NCBI GenBank assembly: GCA_017466695.1
Contig: JAFTTR010000002.1
Coordinates: 1 to 64,000, forward strand
DNA: 64,000 bases
From: Alphaproteobacteria bacterium
GTDB lineage: Bacteria > Pseudomonadota > Alphaproteobacteria > CAAHEQ01 > UBA3637
Direction of reading: 5' to 3'
A program made the translations under genes and the position numbers. The notes beneath the pieces are model-generated. The model was given only the letters and a program-made list of their open reading frames with translations. It made no database searches and was not told the origin of the DNA. Below are positions 50,264 to 59,605 of this stretch, piece by piece. Within the stretch, counting starts at the first letter, position 1. Every line of letters starts with the position of its first letter.

Positions 50264-51391
50264 ATGAAGCGATCAATATTCTTTCCTAATTATAAAAAGA
50301 GTATCTTGGCTCTTTCAAATTCCTTACTTAAAAAATACAATGTGAAAACGTTTCATCCTACTTTAAAATCAATAGATAAAAAAATAAAACCCTACAAAAA
50401 TATTATATTAATGATTTTTGATGGGATGGGGATAAATATTTTAAATCAACATCTAAAAAAAGAGGATTTTTTAAGACAACATCTTTTTCAAGAGATTTCA
50501 TCTGTCTTCCCTCCAACAACAGCGGCAGCAACAACCTCTATTCATTCAGGACTTTCCCCTCTTGAACATGGGTGGATTGGTTGGATGCAGTATTTTAAAG
50601 AATATGACAAAGTTATTGAACTTTTTCGAAATACTGATTTTTATACGCGTGAAAAAGTTGTTGATACCTCTGCAATTGGCTTTGATGTTTTAGGTTATGA
50701 AGAAATTTACACAAAAATCACTCATCAAAATCCAGATGTTCATTTTACAAAAATATTTCCTGCTTGGGCACCAAATGGCGTCTCTTCCCTGTCTCAGATA
50801 AATGAACGCATCATTAACACATTGAATCAATATGAAAAAAATATTATTCTTGCTTATTGGACTGAACCAGATCACAGCATTCATCATCATGGGGAAAAAA
50901 GTCCTCTTGCTAACCAGCTCGTGCAAGAAATCAATCAAAGCGTTGAAAGTCTTTTTAATCAACTCCCCCCAAATACCGTTGTTCTTGTGACAGCAGATCA
51001 TGGCATTGTTGATACAGAAGAAATTTTTCTTAATGATATCGAAGGATTTGATGAATGTTTTAAAAACCCTCCTTCAATGGAAGTTAGAACGTCCTCTTTC
51101 TTTATTAAAGAAGATAAAAAAGAGCAGTTTTTATCCCTTTTTAACAAATATTTTAAAGATGACTTTTTGCTTTACACACATGATGAGTATATTAACTCTT
51201 CTCTTTTAGGAGAAGGAATAGCTCATCAAAAAATTCACGATTTTGTCGGAGATTATGTTGCCGTTTCATGTGGGAAAAGAGCTCTTTGCTATTATACTGA
51301 AAAGGACAAAGCCATTTCCTTAACGGCTGATCACGCGGGTATTACAAAAGAAGAAATGCTTGTTCCACTTATCATTCTAGAAAAGAAATAA
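50264..51391 (+). CDS. Alkaline-phosphatase-superfamily phosphodiesterase (NPP-like)
   Basis: 375 aa. Metal and nucleophile motifs: 'LMIFDGMG', nucleophile Thr in 'PPTTAAATTSIHSG', 'WTEPDHSIHHHG', 'VTADHGIVD' and 'TADHAG'. This is the type I nucleotide pyrophosphatase/phosphodiesterase pattern. No signal peptide, so cytoplasmic. One base separates it from the MFS gene, so the two are cotranscribed; import and hydrolysis of a phosphate ester is a guess. Confidence 0.88.
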   Translation: MKRSIFFPNYKKSILALSNSLLKKYNVKTFHPTLKSIDKKIKPYKNIILMIFDGMGINILNQHLKKEDFLRQHLFQEISSVFPPTTAAATTSIHSGLSPLEHGWIGWMQYFKEYDKVIELFRNTDFYTREKVVDTSAIGFDVLGYEEIYTKITHQNPDVHFTKIFPAWAPNGVSSLSQINERIINTLNQYEKNIILAYWTEPDHSIHHHGEKSPLANQLVQEINQSVESLFNQLPPNTVVLVTADHGIVDTEEIFLNDIEGFDECFKNPPSMEVRTSSFFIKEDKKEQFLSLFNKYFKDDFLLYTHDEYINSSLLGEGIAHQKIHDFVGDYVAVSCGKRALCYYTEKDKAISLTADHAGITKEEMLVPLIILEKK

Positions 51392-51392
51392 A

Positions 51393-52622
51393 ATGATTAT
51401 TCCCTTTAAAATTGCTCCTCGTCTTGTTTATCTGGTTAACATGTTGCAAAACATGTTGTTTTGCATACCAATTTTAATGCTCTATTATCAATCAAAAGGT
51501 GTTTTTGGGGGCGACTTTTTCTTAATTCAAAGTATTTCCTTAGCAGCTGTTTTTTTTCTTGAAATTCCAACTGGCTATATTGCTGATTTATTTTCAAGGA
51601 AAATAACTTTAATAATAGGTTTACTTGGTTGGATTTGTGGTTATTTTTGCTGGATATTAGGATATGGATTTACCTTTATTTTGTTGGGTGAACTTATTTT
51701 TTCTATTGGGATTAGCTTTATTTCTGGCACATTAGATGCCTATTTATATGATTTGTTAAAACAAAATAAAAAACAACACCTATATCACAAAAAACTCTCA
51801 AAAATGGTTACTTGTGGTAATATTGGTTTGCTAACTGCAACTTTGAGCGGAGGGTTCTTTTACGAATTTTCGGGAACAAATTCGCCAGCCATCCTTTCTA
51901 TTATTTGCCTCCTTCTTGGCATTCTTATAATGATCTTTCTTCCTGATGTTAAAGAAAATAGACGCAAAGTTCAAAAAGGCAAAAGTAAGTTAAAAGACAT
52001 TTTAGACATTTCTAAATCCACAATTAAGAATAAGCAAATCAAATGGTTAATGATTTTTCCAGCTATTTATGGTTCCCTCACCTTAACACTTATGTGGGGG
52101 TTACAAAGCGTTATGATCGCAACCAAGATACCTGTTTTTATGTTTAGTATTGTTTTAGGCGCTAATGCATTAACAAGAACGATTTGGTCCATGTTTGCAG
52201 GTATGATTTTAGATAAAGCCGGTTTAAAAAAATCCGTCATCATTCTATGCTTTTTAATTATCATAAGCCTTATCAGTGCCATCCTCGCCACAAATTTGCC
52301 AATCTTTGCTGTTTATATCTGTTTGCTCCTCATGATTGTTTCATCAGGTTCAAGAAGTTTGATAAGCATTGTTTCAACAACACTTATCAATCACCAAATC
52401 CAATCGGATGAAAGAGCAACTGTGTTATCTGTTAAAAATATGACAGACAAAATTGCCTCTTGCATTGCCATGCTGTTATTAAAACCATTGTTCGATCATT
52501 TTTCAGTAACCATAACTTTTATGATTATCAGCTTGTTTATCATTCCAGTTATCATGAGTGCCTATCATTTAATAAAACTTCAAATCCCTTCGCAAGAAAA
52601 GAAAGATTGCTCTCTTATTTAA
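51393..52622 (+). CDS. MFS transporter
   Basis: 409 aa with about 12 membrane helices. The loop 2-3 signature appears as 'GYIADLFSRKITLIIG', close to the MFS consensus G-x-x-x-D-R/S-x-x-R-x-x. A central charged loop (about residues 185-210, 'VKENRRKVQKGKSK') separates the two halves. Second gene of the operon. Substrate unknown. Confidence 0.88.
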   Translation: MIIPFKIAPRLVYLVNMLQNMLFCIPILMLYYQSKGVFGGDFFLIQSISLAAVFFLEIPTGYIADLFSRKITLIIGLLGWICGYFCWILGYGFTFILLGELIFSIGISFISGTLDAYLYDLLKQNKKQHLYHKKLSKMVTCGNIGLLTATLSGGFFYEFSGTNSPAILSIICLLLGILIMIFLPDVKENRRKVQKGKSKLKDILDISKSTIKNKQIKWLMIFPAIYGSLTLTLMWGLQSVMIATKIPVFMFSIVLGANALTRTIWSMFAGMILDKAGLKKSVIILCFLIIISLISAILATNLPIFAVYICLLLMIVSSGSRSLISIVSTTLINHQIQSDERATVLSVKNMTDKIASCIAMLLLKPLFDHFSVTITFMIISLFIIPVIMSAYHLIKLQIPSQEKKDCSLI

Positions 52623-52716
52623 CACATAATAATAAACCTACAAGCATTAATCCTGCTTCTTAAAATAATGCAAATACAATACAAAAGTTACTTATTAAGA
52701 GTTTTATACAAAAGAC

Positions 52717-52745
52717 TTGACAAGATTTTGTTTTTTTGTTATAAT
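52717..52745 (+). promoter_or_regulatory. Consensus promoter of the helicase operon
   Basis: Perfect TTGACA (52717-52722), a 17-base spacer and perfect TATAAT (52740-52745). The strongest promoter in the window. Confidence 0.85.
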
Positions 52746-52776
52746 TCTTTCTCATTTTAAACAAGTGGGAATTTAA

Positions 52777-55293
52777 ATGAAGCAACAAAATTTTAATCAC
52801 ATTATTCAAGGTCTTAAAAATATCTTGGAATATCAAGATTTGCGCAAAGCACAGATTGATATTTTTAAAGAATTTTTAGAAAATCCAGAATTACAAACAA
52901 CAGGGATTTTTGACCTTGCTACAGGATTTGGCAAAACACGGATGATGAATGTTTTGGCAAGTGCTTTTTTGTACTCTAATCCTCAAGGCAAAATTATTGT
53001 TGTTGTCCCAACGGTTGATTTGATTAAAGACAGCAATGGTAATGGGATGATGAAGCGTTTTATTGATTATCATCAAATGTATTCTCATGAACCGTTGGAT
53101 ATTGGAGCTTTTTATACCCATAGCAAACAAACAAAAAATCAGGTGATTGTCACGACCTATTCCTCACTTAAAAATTTGGCCACAAAAATCAACCCTGAAG
53201 ATATTGGCCTTTTGTTATTGGATGAGGCACATCACGCTGTTTCAAAAAATAGATCTGACACTATTCGACTTTTTAAAAATGCTTGTTGGTATGGATTAAC
53301 GGCAACACCAGCTTATTCACCTGACAAAGATTTAAGCGCCCTGCTCGGCTCTGTGATTGCTGAAATGAACACGCCTCAAGCGATTAAAGATGGCCTGCTC
53401 ACTTCTTGCAAAAATGTGCTCCTTTCCTCCAAAATTAAGGTGGATTTGTCAAAAATTAAAAAAGATACACAAGGCAATTATGAGGAAAAAGAGTTCGAAA
53501 CAGTTCTTCAAAAAGCGCTCAAAGCCTATCAAGATGAGGGAAATGCCACTAATTGGAAAAATGTACATAACTTAATTGCACACGAGATTGCTCTTTTTTA
53601 TCAAAATTATGTGGACGAAACAATTGGTGCTGTTCAAAACAAAAAGTGTATGATTAACTGCCGTTCTCAAGCAGAAGCTAGGTTGCAAGCTCATACCCTT
53701 AATAAAGTATTTGGGAAAATGGTTGCTGGCACCTGGACGAGTGATAGTAAAGATAAATCTGTTTTAAATAAATTTGTCAATGGTAATTTGCCCATTCTTT
53801 GTCAAGTTGGCAAACTAAGTGAAGGCTTTGACATGCCTGAACTTGATATGTGTATTAACTATCCAACGTGTTCCAGAGTGGTTGAAGCGCAACGTGGGGG
53901 ACGAGTCCTGCGCTTAAATCCACAAAATCAATCCAAATTTTCACTGATTGTAGATATTGTCTTTTCCCATCCAGAGTATGACAACCCCATTTTATCCTCT
54001 CATGCCAATGGTCAGGTATTGTATCGGGATATTATTGGAAAAAGTTCTCTTTTATCACCTATTTACATAAAAAACCCTGCCATATCATCAAATAAAAACA
54101 AACACTATCTTATTGAAACAATTCATCTTACTTCATTTGATATCTATTCAAACACAGAAGATCTTTTAAAATTAGAAAACGAAGCTCAAACCATTTTTGA
54201 AAATACAATATTCCAAGAAAAAAGAAAAGGAATGTTAACTTCTCATGAATTATGTGATATATTTCAAAAAACTGGTTATGAATTTTTCAAAAAACATTTA
54301 AAATCAGCTTTTCATAAAAAAGAAACTTTTGAAGTTGATGGTATTTATTATCCCCTCGTTGAAAAAGTCAAGGCACATAGTTGTATTACACTTGCCCTCA
54401 ACGAACATCCTCAAGCGCTTGAAATTTTTACACATAAGTGTTTTGGAAGAGAATTACTTGACCTCTCATTAAAAAAAGAAAATACTCTTGTAAGTGGTCA
54501 AATCGCTTTAAAATTTAAAAAATCAAGAGAAACAATTGCATCTATTTTTGAACACTGTTTTCAAGAAAATATCACTTATGAAAAAAATGGCATCAACATT
54601 CCTTTAATTGAAAAAGTAAGAGGTCAAAAAAACTATCCACTTTTGGTTATTACAGATGAAAAAGAAGCTTTAAAAGCATTCAAAAAAGTTTGCATACAAA
54701 AAGGTATAGATTTTGAAACACCTAAAAAAAGAGATGGCATGTTAACACATATACACCTTTCGACAAAATTCAAAAGAGATCGAACAACTGTAAAACGTGT
54801 TATGCAACAGCTCTATGAACAGCAAATATCTTTTAAAATTGATGGCACAACACATCCGTTAATTGAATATGTATGTGCACATGGTCAAAATACTCTAGCA
54901 CTTCATGAGCACCCTCAAGCACTATCTCATTTTATAGCTGCTGCAAAAAAAATAGGCGTGGATTATACGATTAAAAATAAAAGAAACGGTATGTTAACAA
55001 GCCTTGATTTATCACGTATTTTTAAAAAGGATAACACTATTTTTTCAGCTATTTTAAAATCATTGTTTGATGAAAAAATTACCTTTTTACTTGATGAAGA
55101 AAAATTACCATTAGTTGAACAAGTTTATTGTAAAAATCGAGTTGCTCTTGCCGTTCATGAACATCCAAAAGCTTTAGAGGCATTTCTTCAAGAAGCTAAA
55201 AAAATGGGCATCACTTTAGAGCCAAGAACACAAAAAATCACAACTCAAAAAATATCAACAAAACAAGATAATCAAAGACAGAATAATGGATAA
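52777..55293 (+). CDS. SF2 DEAH helicase with four C-terminal tandem repeats
   Basis: 838 aa. Residues 1-400 form an SF2 motor of the ResIII type: Walker A 'ATGFGKT' (48-54), DEAH (149-152), 'TATP' (175-178) and motif VI 'QRGGRVLRL' (372-380). From about 483 to 815 an ~84-residue unit repeats four times. Each unit has 'GMLTS.DL...F', a helix, 'F..DG...PL.E.V', and 'LALHEHPQAL..F'. The first part looks like a helix-turn-helix, so the tail may read DNA. No nuclease domain is fused. A consensus promoter drives it and it overlaps the next gene. The system is not recognised. Confidence 0.8.
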   Translation: MKQQNFNHIIQGLKNILEYQDLRKAQIDIFKEFLENPELQTTGIFDLATGFGKTRMMNVLASAFLYSNPQGKIIVVVPTVDLIKDSNGNGMMKRFIDYHQMYSHEPLDIGAFYTHSKQTKNQVIVTTYSSLKNLATKINPEDIGLLLLDEAHHAVSKNRSDTIRLFKNACWYGLTATPAYSPDKDLSALLGSVIAEMNTPQAIKDGLLTSCKNVLLSSKIKVDLSKIKKDTQGNYEEKEFETVLQKALKAYQDEGNATNWKNVHNLIAHEIALFYQNYVDETIGAVQNKKCMINCRSQAEARLQAHTLNKVFGKMVAGTWTSDSKDKSVLNKFVNGNLPILCQVGKLSEGFDMPELDMCINYPTCSRVVEAQRGGRVLRLNPQNQSKFSLIVDIVFSHPEYDNPILSSHANGQVLYRDIIGKSSLLSPIYIKNPAISSNKNKHYLIETIHLTSFDIYSNTEDLLKLENEAQTIFENTIFQEKRKGMLTSHELCDIFQKTGYEFFKKHLKSAFHKKETFEVDGIYYPLVEKVKAHSCITLALNEHPQALEIFTHKCFGRELLDLSLKKENTLVSGQIALKFKKSRETIASIFEHCFQENITYEKNGINIPLIEKVRGQKNYPLLVITDEKEALKAFKKVCIQKGIDFETPKKRDGMLTHIHLSTKFKRDRTTVKRVMQQLYEQQISFKIDGTTHPLIEYVCAHGQNTLALHEHPQALSHFIAAAKKIGVDYTIKNKRNGMLTSLDLSRIFKKDNTIFSAILKSLFDEKITFLLDEEKLPLVEQVYCKNRVALAVHEHPKALEAFLQEAKKMGITLEPRTQKITTQKISTKQDNQRQNNG

Positions 55294-56143
55294 AAAAATG
55301 CAAGAAGAAAATAAAGAATTCAAATACCTCTCCCCCAAAAAAATCGCACAAATGGCTGAATGTGATCCCAAACTGATACGTCCTTATTTTGAGGAGTACT
55401 ATTTAAAACGTATCACTTATATGGACCAAGGGGAAGAAAGACCCCTTATCCGTTTGATGCGTAAAGGAGAAAAATTTGCTCTTTTATTAAAAAATACCCC
55501 CTCTTCTTTACGTGCTTTTTATGAAAAATGCGTTCAAAAAAGTGCTTATTTTATCTTACCGATGAAACAAATAGGGATGCTTTCAGCTAATGATATGCGC
55601 TCCAAATGGGGAAGGACGCATCAACTTTATCGTGATTTGATTGAAGCTGCATATCAAGATAACGCTTTTTTTGAAGAAAATGGCATTCAAAAGCCCTTGA
55701 TTATTATGGTTAAAAATCCTTATAGACCAGTTCTTGTCTTACAAAACGGGGACCAAGCGATTAAGCGATTTGTTGCTTACGCCAAAGAGAAAAAAGAAAT
55801 CATCAATTTAAAAACCCTTCCCCAAAAAAAAGACAAGATGCTCACCTGCCAAAATTTACATTATCGCTTTGGCATTGACTATAATATGATTGAAAACGCT
55901 TTTCAAAAGTACTATGAGGAACAACAAACGTTTGAGGCAGAGGGCAAAACTTATCCTTTAATTCAAAAAGTTAAGTCAGAAAAAGTTATTCTATTAACCT
56001 TACATGAACATCCTAATGCTCTTAAATACTTTAAAACTCTTTTTGAACGAGATAACGATATCCTTCTTGGGAAAAGGAGCCTTACCTCTCAAGAAATACC
56101 CACTATCAAGAAAAGCTCTCACTCCTTAGAAAATGAGGGATAA
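55286..56143 (+). CDS. Stand-alone repeat protein partner of the helicase
   Basis: 285 aa (or 281 from the ATG at 55298), consisting of three copies of the same ~84-residue unit seen in the helicase tail (about 12-92, 95-175, 182-260). For example 'KMLTCQNLHYRFG...PLIQKV...LTLHEHPNAL'. Overlaps the helicase gene by 8 bases (ATGGATAA), giving translational coupling. The first two units have lost the HEHP signature ('LLLKNTPSSL', 'LVLQNGDQAI'). It probably binds the same target as the helicase tail or the helicase itself. No homologue recalled. Confidence 0.75.
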   Translation: MDKKMQEENKEFKYLSPKKIAQMAECDPKLIRPYFEEYYLKRITYMDQGEERPLIRLMRKGEKFALLLKNTPSSLRAFYEKCVQKSAYFILPMKQIGMLSANDMRSKWGRTHQLYRDLIEAAYQDNAFFEENGIQKPLIIMVKNPYRPVLVLQNGDQAIKRFVAYAKEKKEIINLKTLPQKKDKMLTCQNLHYRFGIDYNMIENAFQKYYEEQQTFEAEGKTYPLIQKVKSEKVILLTLHEHPNALKYFKTLFERDNDILLGKRSLTSQEIPTIKKSSHSLENEG

Positions 56144-56165
56144 TAAGGCTTAAAAGACAAAAAAA

Positions 56166-56222
56166 GAACAAATGTTCTCCTCTCACACTCTCCCAAAGAA
56201 CAGATTATGAGAACAAATGTTC
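56166..56222. terminator. Inverted-repeat region between convergent genes
   Basis: Two copies of the palindrome GAACAAATGTTC (56166-56177, 56211-56222) can also pair with each other to form a long hairpin flanked by A- and T-rich ends. It fits a bidirectional terminator overlapping the end of the HD gene. Confidence 0.5.
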
Positions 56223-56900
56223 TTGTCTTTTTAAATACGTCTCTAAATAAGCTTGCCAGTTAGGCGCTTGATTCTCCTTAAAAAAAGCGACCAAAAAATC
56301 CAGCATTAGTTGATGGCGACAAGCCCCTTCTTCCCGAGCTGTTTTTGTAAACAACAATCCTCTTAATTTCAATAGCTTATCAAAAAAATGATTGATACAA
56401 GGCTCTTGTTCATTTGCCATTTTTTGGTATTTATTTGCGTTCAAATTTTCATCAGGGAAAACTTTTGGATTAAAAACAACTCCTCCTCTTGAAAGCCCAT
56501 ATTCCAACGTTCTAACAATCGCCATCGCCCCCATGGCATCAAGCATGTCTGCATCTGAAACAATTCGACCCTCAAGCGATTGTGGATAAATCCCTTTTAA
56601 GCGATTAGAATAGCCCATCGTTCCAATAATATCACACACTTTTTGCTGTGTTTCTGGAATAATACAGGCTTTTTGCATAATTTTTTTAGCATTTAGAAGA
56701 AGAGATGCTTGAGCCTGCCCTACGAATTTATAATCATCAGCGTCATGTAATAAAGATGCCAACGCAATAACCTCTTTATCTCCTCCTTCTTGCTCAGCTA
56801 AAAAAAGAGCCATTTTATAAACACGCTCGATATGATCAAATGAGTGACCAGATGCCGTTTCCATTAAATTAAAAACCTCTTTTTTCACAAGTTCTATCAT
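56205..56900 (-). CDS. HD-domain phosphohydrolase, YedJ-like
   Basis: 231 aa from 56900 with AAAGGAG nine bases upstream; the ORF runs 34 codons further through the promoter. Ligands: 'SGHSFDHIERV', 'LASLLHDADD' and 'IVSDADMLDAMG'. This spacing is typical of the small YedJ/YpgQ phosphohydrolases that act on nucleotides. A minus-strand TTGACA at 56946-56951 probably belongs to its promoter. Confidence 0.87.
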   Translation of the reverse strand: MIELVKKEVFNLMETASGHSFDHIERVYKMALFLAEQEGGDKEVIALASLLHDADDYKFVGQAQASLLLNAKKIMQKACIIPETQQKVCDIIGTMGYSNRLKGIYPQSLEGRIVSDADMLDAMGAMAIVRTLEYGLSRGGVVFNPKVFPDENLNANKYQKMANEQEPCINHFFDKLLKLRGLLFTKTAREEGACRHQLMLDFLVAFFKENQAPNWQAYLETYLKRQEHLFS

Positions 56901-56973
56901 GTTCAATTCTCCTTTATTTTTATTTAATAAAAGAAATATATCCTTTGTCAACAATATAAAATCAACAAAAAAA

Positions 56974-57007
56974 TTGACAACAAAAAGCATTGTATGATAC
57001 AATGCTT
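56974..57007 (+). promoter_or_regulatory. Promoter with 23-bp perfect palindrome
   Basis: TTGACA (56974-56979), an 18-base spacer and TACAAT (56998-57003). The -10 lies within a perfect palindrome centred on 56996 (arms AAGCATTGTAT/ATACAATGCTT, 56985-57007), a likely repressor operator for the radical SAM gene. Confidence 0.7.
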
Positions 57008-57030
57008 AAACATTTATTAAGGAAAGTCAA

Positions 57031-58386
57031 ATGAGAAATTCCCTACAAAAGATACGCATACAAGCTCAAAGCAAACCTTCCATTCTAGAACAAGAAGGGA
57101 TACTTAATCTTTTGCTATTAACTGAAACCTATTCACCAGAAATATTGGTTGAAGCATCTTATCAGTGGGATACCATTCCTGACTTTATTAAACACGCAAC
57201 TCCTTTAAAAATCAAACATATCATTGAACAAATCCCCCTCATGTCAACTGGGGAAATTCAAAAAGCATTAGACACCTATTGGACAATAAAGGGGCGTGAT
57301 GTGTTAAAAGCTTATCAAAATTGTCCCCTGCCCTTACAAAATGGTCCTTTTAATAATAAACACACTAAAAAACGGCATAATATCCTATCTAAAAAAGGGG
57401 AAAGAGCGTTGCTACTCCTTGAAAATGCAATAAAAGAACAAATGTCCTCATCTAAAACAGCTCAGCTGGGTGAAAGCGTAGCAAATAAATTTCTCATTAA
57501 TTTAACGCATTATAAATCATTTAACATTGACCCTAATTTATTACCACGCACTTATCATGAGGTAAATAGAGATAAAACTATCTATCCCGTCCTTCAATTA
57601 TCAGAAGGCTGTCCCAATAATTGTAGCCATTGTCTGGCTCGGCCTGAGAATAAACTTTCTCACATGCCTTATCCCCTTTTCTTATCAGTTCACAAAAAAC
57701 TTTGGGATACCTATAAAACGCAGCCCCTTTTAAATATTGATAGCCCCTATTTTAGCTATGCTGAAATATTCCAAGTCTTTTTCGACAACTCAGATTTAAT
57801 GGTGTATAAAGATCCAATTATAAATGCTGATTGTGGAGACGTAAGCATTTATTTAACCTTGCAACAAGCACCTCTGGTCTTTTTAAGCAGAGGCTTACTT
57901 GGAAAAGAAAGTGAAGTTGCCTTTTCAAAAGTTCTTTATACTGGTAAAAATGCTTCTATATCCTTTGTCGACACGCCATTAGAAAACAAGCAGTTAAACA
58001 TCAAACGCTTACACCGAACTTTAAAAGTGGCTGAAAAAATGGGGGCAAAAGAGCAAATTCTCGTTGTTCATTATCATTTAAAAAGCGGTCCAAGCGTTCC
58101 TGAGGATATCTTTTTAGGGTTTAATAAGGTTGAAGAACTTATTTTTGCAAGTGGCCGAGCCAAAAATTTGCCAACGCAAGAATTGGCTCATATCCCTGAT
58201 GATTATTTCACAACACCTTATGTGATTAAACCAAATATGGATATTTTAAAATTAGATATTCAAAATGGAGAGTATCATTATACTTATGTAAACAACTTAT
58301 TGAACCCAAATTCAAAAAGAAAAGTCACCTCACAAAAGAATGTGAATCATATCACACCCTCTCAACATTTTAAAGGGGATAACTAA
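57031..58386 (+). CDS. Divergent radical-SAM-type protein
   Basis: 451 aa. The [4Fe-4S]-SAM cluster motif CX3CX2C is at C194, C198 and C201 ('SEGCPNNCSHCLARPE'), preceded by a beta strand 'PVLQL', as in radical SAM barrels. About 190 residues of helical N-terminus precede it, which is unusual. After it, 'KVAEKMGAKEQILVVHYHL' could be barrel repeats. The post-cluster GGE motif is not obvious. No partner peptide gene is evident. AAGG precedes the ATG. The reaction is unknown. Confidence 0.65.
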   Translation: MRNSLQKIRIQAQSKPSILEQEGILNLLLLTETYSPEILVEASYQWDTIPDFIKHATPLKIKHIIEQIPLMSTGEIQKALDTYWTIKGRDVLKAYQNCPLPLQNGPFNNKHTKKRHNILSKKGERALLLLENAIKEQMSSSKTAQLGESVANKFLINLTHYKSFNIDPNLLPRTYHEVNRDKTIYPVLQLSEGCPNNCSHCLARPENKLSHMPYPLFLSVHKKLWDTYKTQPLLNIDSPYFSYAEIFQVFFDNSDLMVYKDPIINADCGDVSIYLTLQQAPLVFLSRGLLGKESEVAFSKVLYTGKNASISFVDTPLENKQLNIKRLHRTLKVAEKMGAKEQILVVHYHLKSGPSVPEDIFLGFNKVEELIFASGRAKNLPTQELAHIPDDYFTTPYVIKPNMDILKLDIQNGEYHYTYVNNLLNPNSKRKVTSQKNVNHITPSQHFKGDN

Positions 58387-58439
58387 TGTTTAACAATTTT
58401 CACAGCTTGGGATTATCGAAAGAGATGGCATTCAACTAG
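58386..58439 (+). pseudogene. 17-codon mini-ORF resembling a DEAD-box Q motif
   Basis: Starts in a TAATG overlap with the upstream stop and reads 'MFNNFHSLGLSKEM', like the N-terminus of DEAD-box RNA helicases ('F..FGLS.E'), then stops. It may be the relic of a deleted helicase gene or chance. The rest of 58440-58510 shows nothing. Confidence 0.25.
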
Positions 58440-58510
58440 CCTAAAAGGAGACTAAAAATAAATTTAATCCTCTTTGTATCCCGTATAACATTCAAAATGG
58501 GAAAGAATAG

Positions 58511-59434
58511 TTACTCCCTTACATCTATTTGTGGATGTGGTGGAACACCTTGTTTTTGTCCAGATTGCTCGTTTGTAATTTGATGTGTTGAATTTGTTTC
58601 TAACATCCTAGATGCATCCGGCACTTTAGATTCTGGTTTGATATAATCTTTCATAACTTCTTTAACCCTATCTGTATAAGCATACGTGTGAATTGGGATT
58701 TTTTTCCCAAATTCATCCACCATCATCAAATTAGGATCAGCTCCATGTTCTAAAAATAATGCAACTAATTCAGCTTTAGACTTATAAGATGGCGATGCTA
58801 GCAAATTATAAAAAGGGGATATTTCATTTTTTGTGTGATGATGTATCTCTTTAACACCAATATTTGGATTAACCCCTGCCTCTAATAAAATTTCAACAGC
58901 CTCTTTTTCTTCAGCATGAGAGGCTCTTGTAGATATAACACTATTTAACAAAACTGTTTGTTCCTTTTTAGGCCAGTTTTTAATTTCAGGTGCAATCACT
59001 CTTAATAATCGCAAAGCATCTTCACCTTTATCATGCATTTCAAAATCGCCCAGAACACAATGTACAAATAAAGATGGGTTATTCTTTGCCATCTTACGTA
59101 ATTCACTTGACGAATATCTACGAAGCATGTCATTTGAGTTATCTGAGTATCTATCTATATCCTTCCCTGTGACGGATTCAATTGTCCCTGTTACAACACC
59201 ATCTACAACCGTTGAAACACCATTACTTACCTTGCTAACACCTGCGCCTATCCCTGGACCAATACCTAAAATCCCAGCTGTTGTGTGAACAACTCCTTTA
59301 CCTACGTTTAAAATACCACCAGCAACATAGGTCGAGGCATTCACAATACCTCCAACAACACTAGAAATATAACCTTTTTTTTCTTCTTTTTCTGAATTTG
59401 ATTCAGTATTCGTCTCTATCTGCTCTTCTTGCAT
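58511..59434 (-). CDS. Ankyrin protein with N-terminal Gly/Val-rich membrane-active region
   Basis: 307 aa from 59434, with GGGGAGAGG upstream. A Glu-rich N-terminus is followed by a long Gly/Val/Thr-rich amphipathic region ('SVVGGIVNASTYVAGGILNVG', about 25-85) that could enter membranes. C-terminally, ankyrin repeats include 'AVEILLEAGVNPNIGVKEIHH' and 'LVALFLEHGADPNLMM'. No Sec signal. The layout recalls secreted host-directed proteins, but no secretion system is seen here. Confidence 0.78.
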   Translation of the reverse strand: MQEEQIETNTESNSEKEEKKGYISSVVGGIVNASTYVAGGILNVGKGVVHTTAGILGIGPGIGAGVSKVSNGVSTVVDGVVTGTIESVTGKDIDRYSDNSNDMLRRYSSSELRKMAKNNPSLFVHCVLGDFEMHDKGEDALRLLRVIAPEIKNWPKKEQTVLLNSVISTRASHAEEKEAVEILLEAGVNPNIGVKEIHHHTKNEISPFYNLLASPSYKSKAELVALFLEHGADPNLMMVDEFGKKIPIHTYAYTDRVKEVMKDYIKPESKVPDASRMLETNSTHQITNEQSGQKQGVPPHPQIDVRE

Positions 59435-59564
59435 GATATCCTCTCCCCTACATGTAGACAATCTTCTTTTATTGTATCACACTTGAAAAATATGTCAATA
59501 AACACTTCATAATTTCTGCCATAATTATATTGTCTATTTTTATTTATAAATATTAAAAATAAAG

Positions 59565-59593
59565 TTGATAACCTATTAAAAAAATGATATACT
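59565..59593 (+). promoter_or_regulatory. Promoter of the 59606 gene
   Basis: TTGATA (59565-59570), a 17-base spacer and TATACT (59588-59593). The ATG at 59606 would then be about six bases from the transcript start, a near-leaderless mRNA; an ATG at 59621 is the alternative. Confidence 0.6.
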
Positions 59594-59605
59594 GAAAAAA
59601 AATAA

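Noticed and set aside
56166-56222. LexA-type boxes (GAAC-N4-GTTC)
   Set aside because: Both copies lie between or inside the 3' ends of convergent genes, where they form a terminator-like hairpin, not in a promoter.
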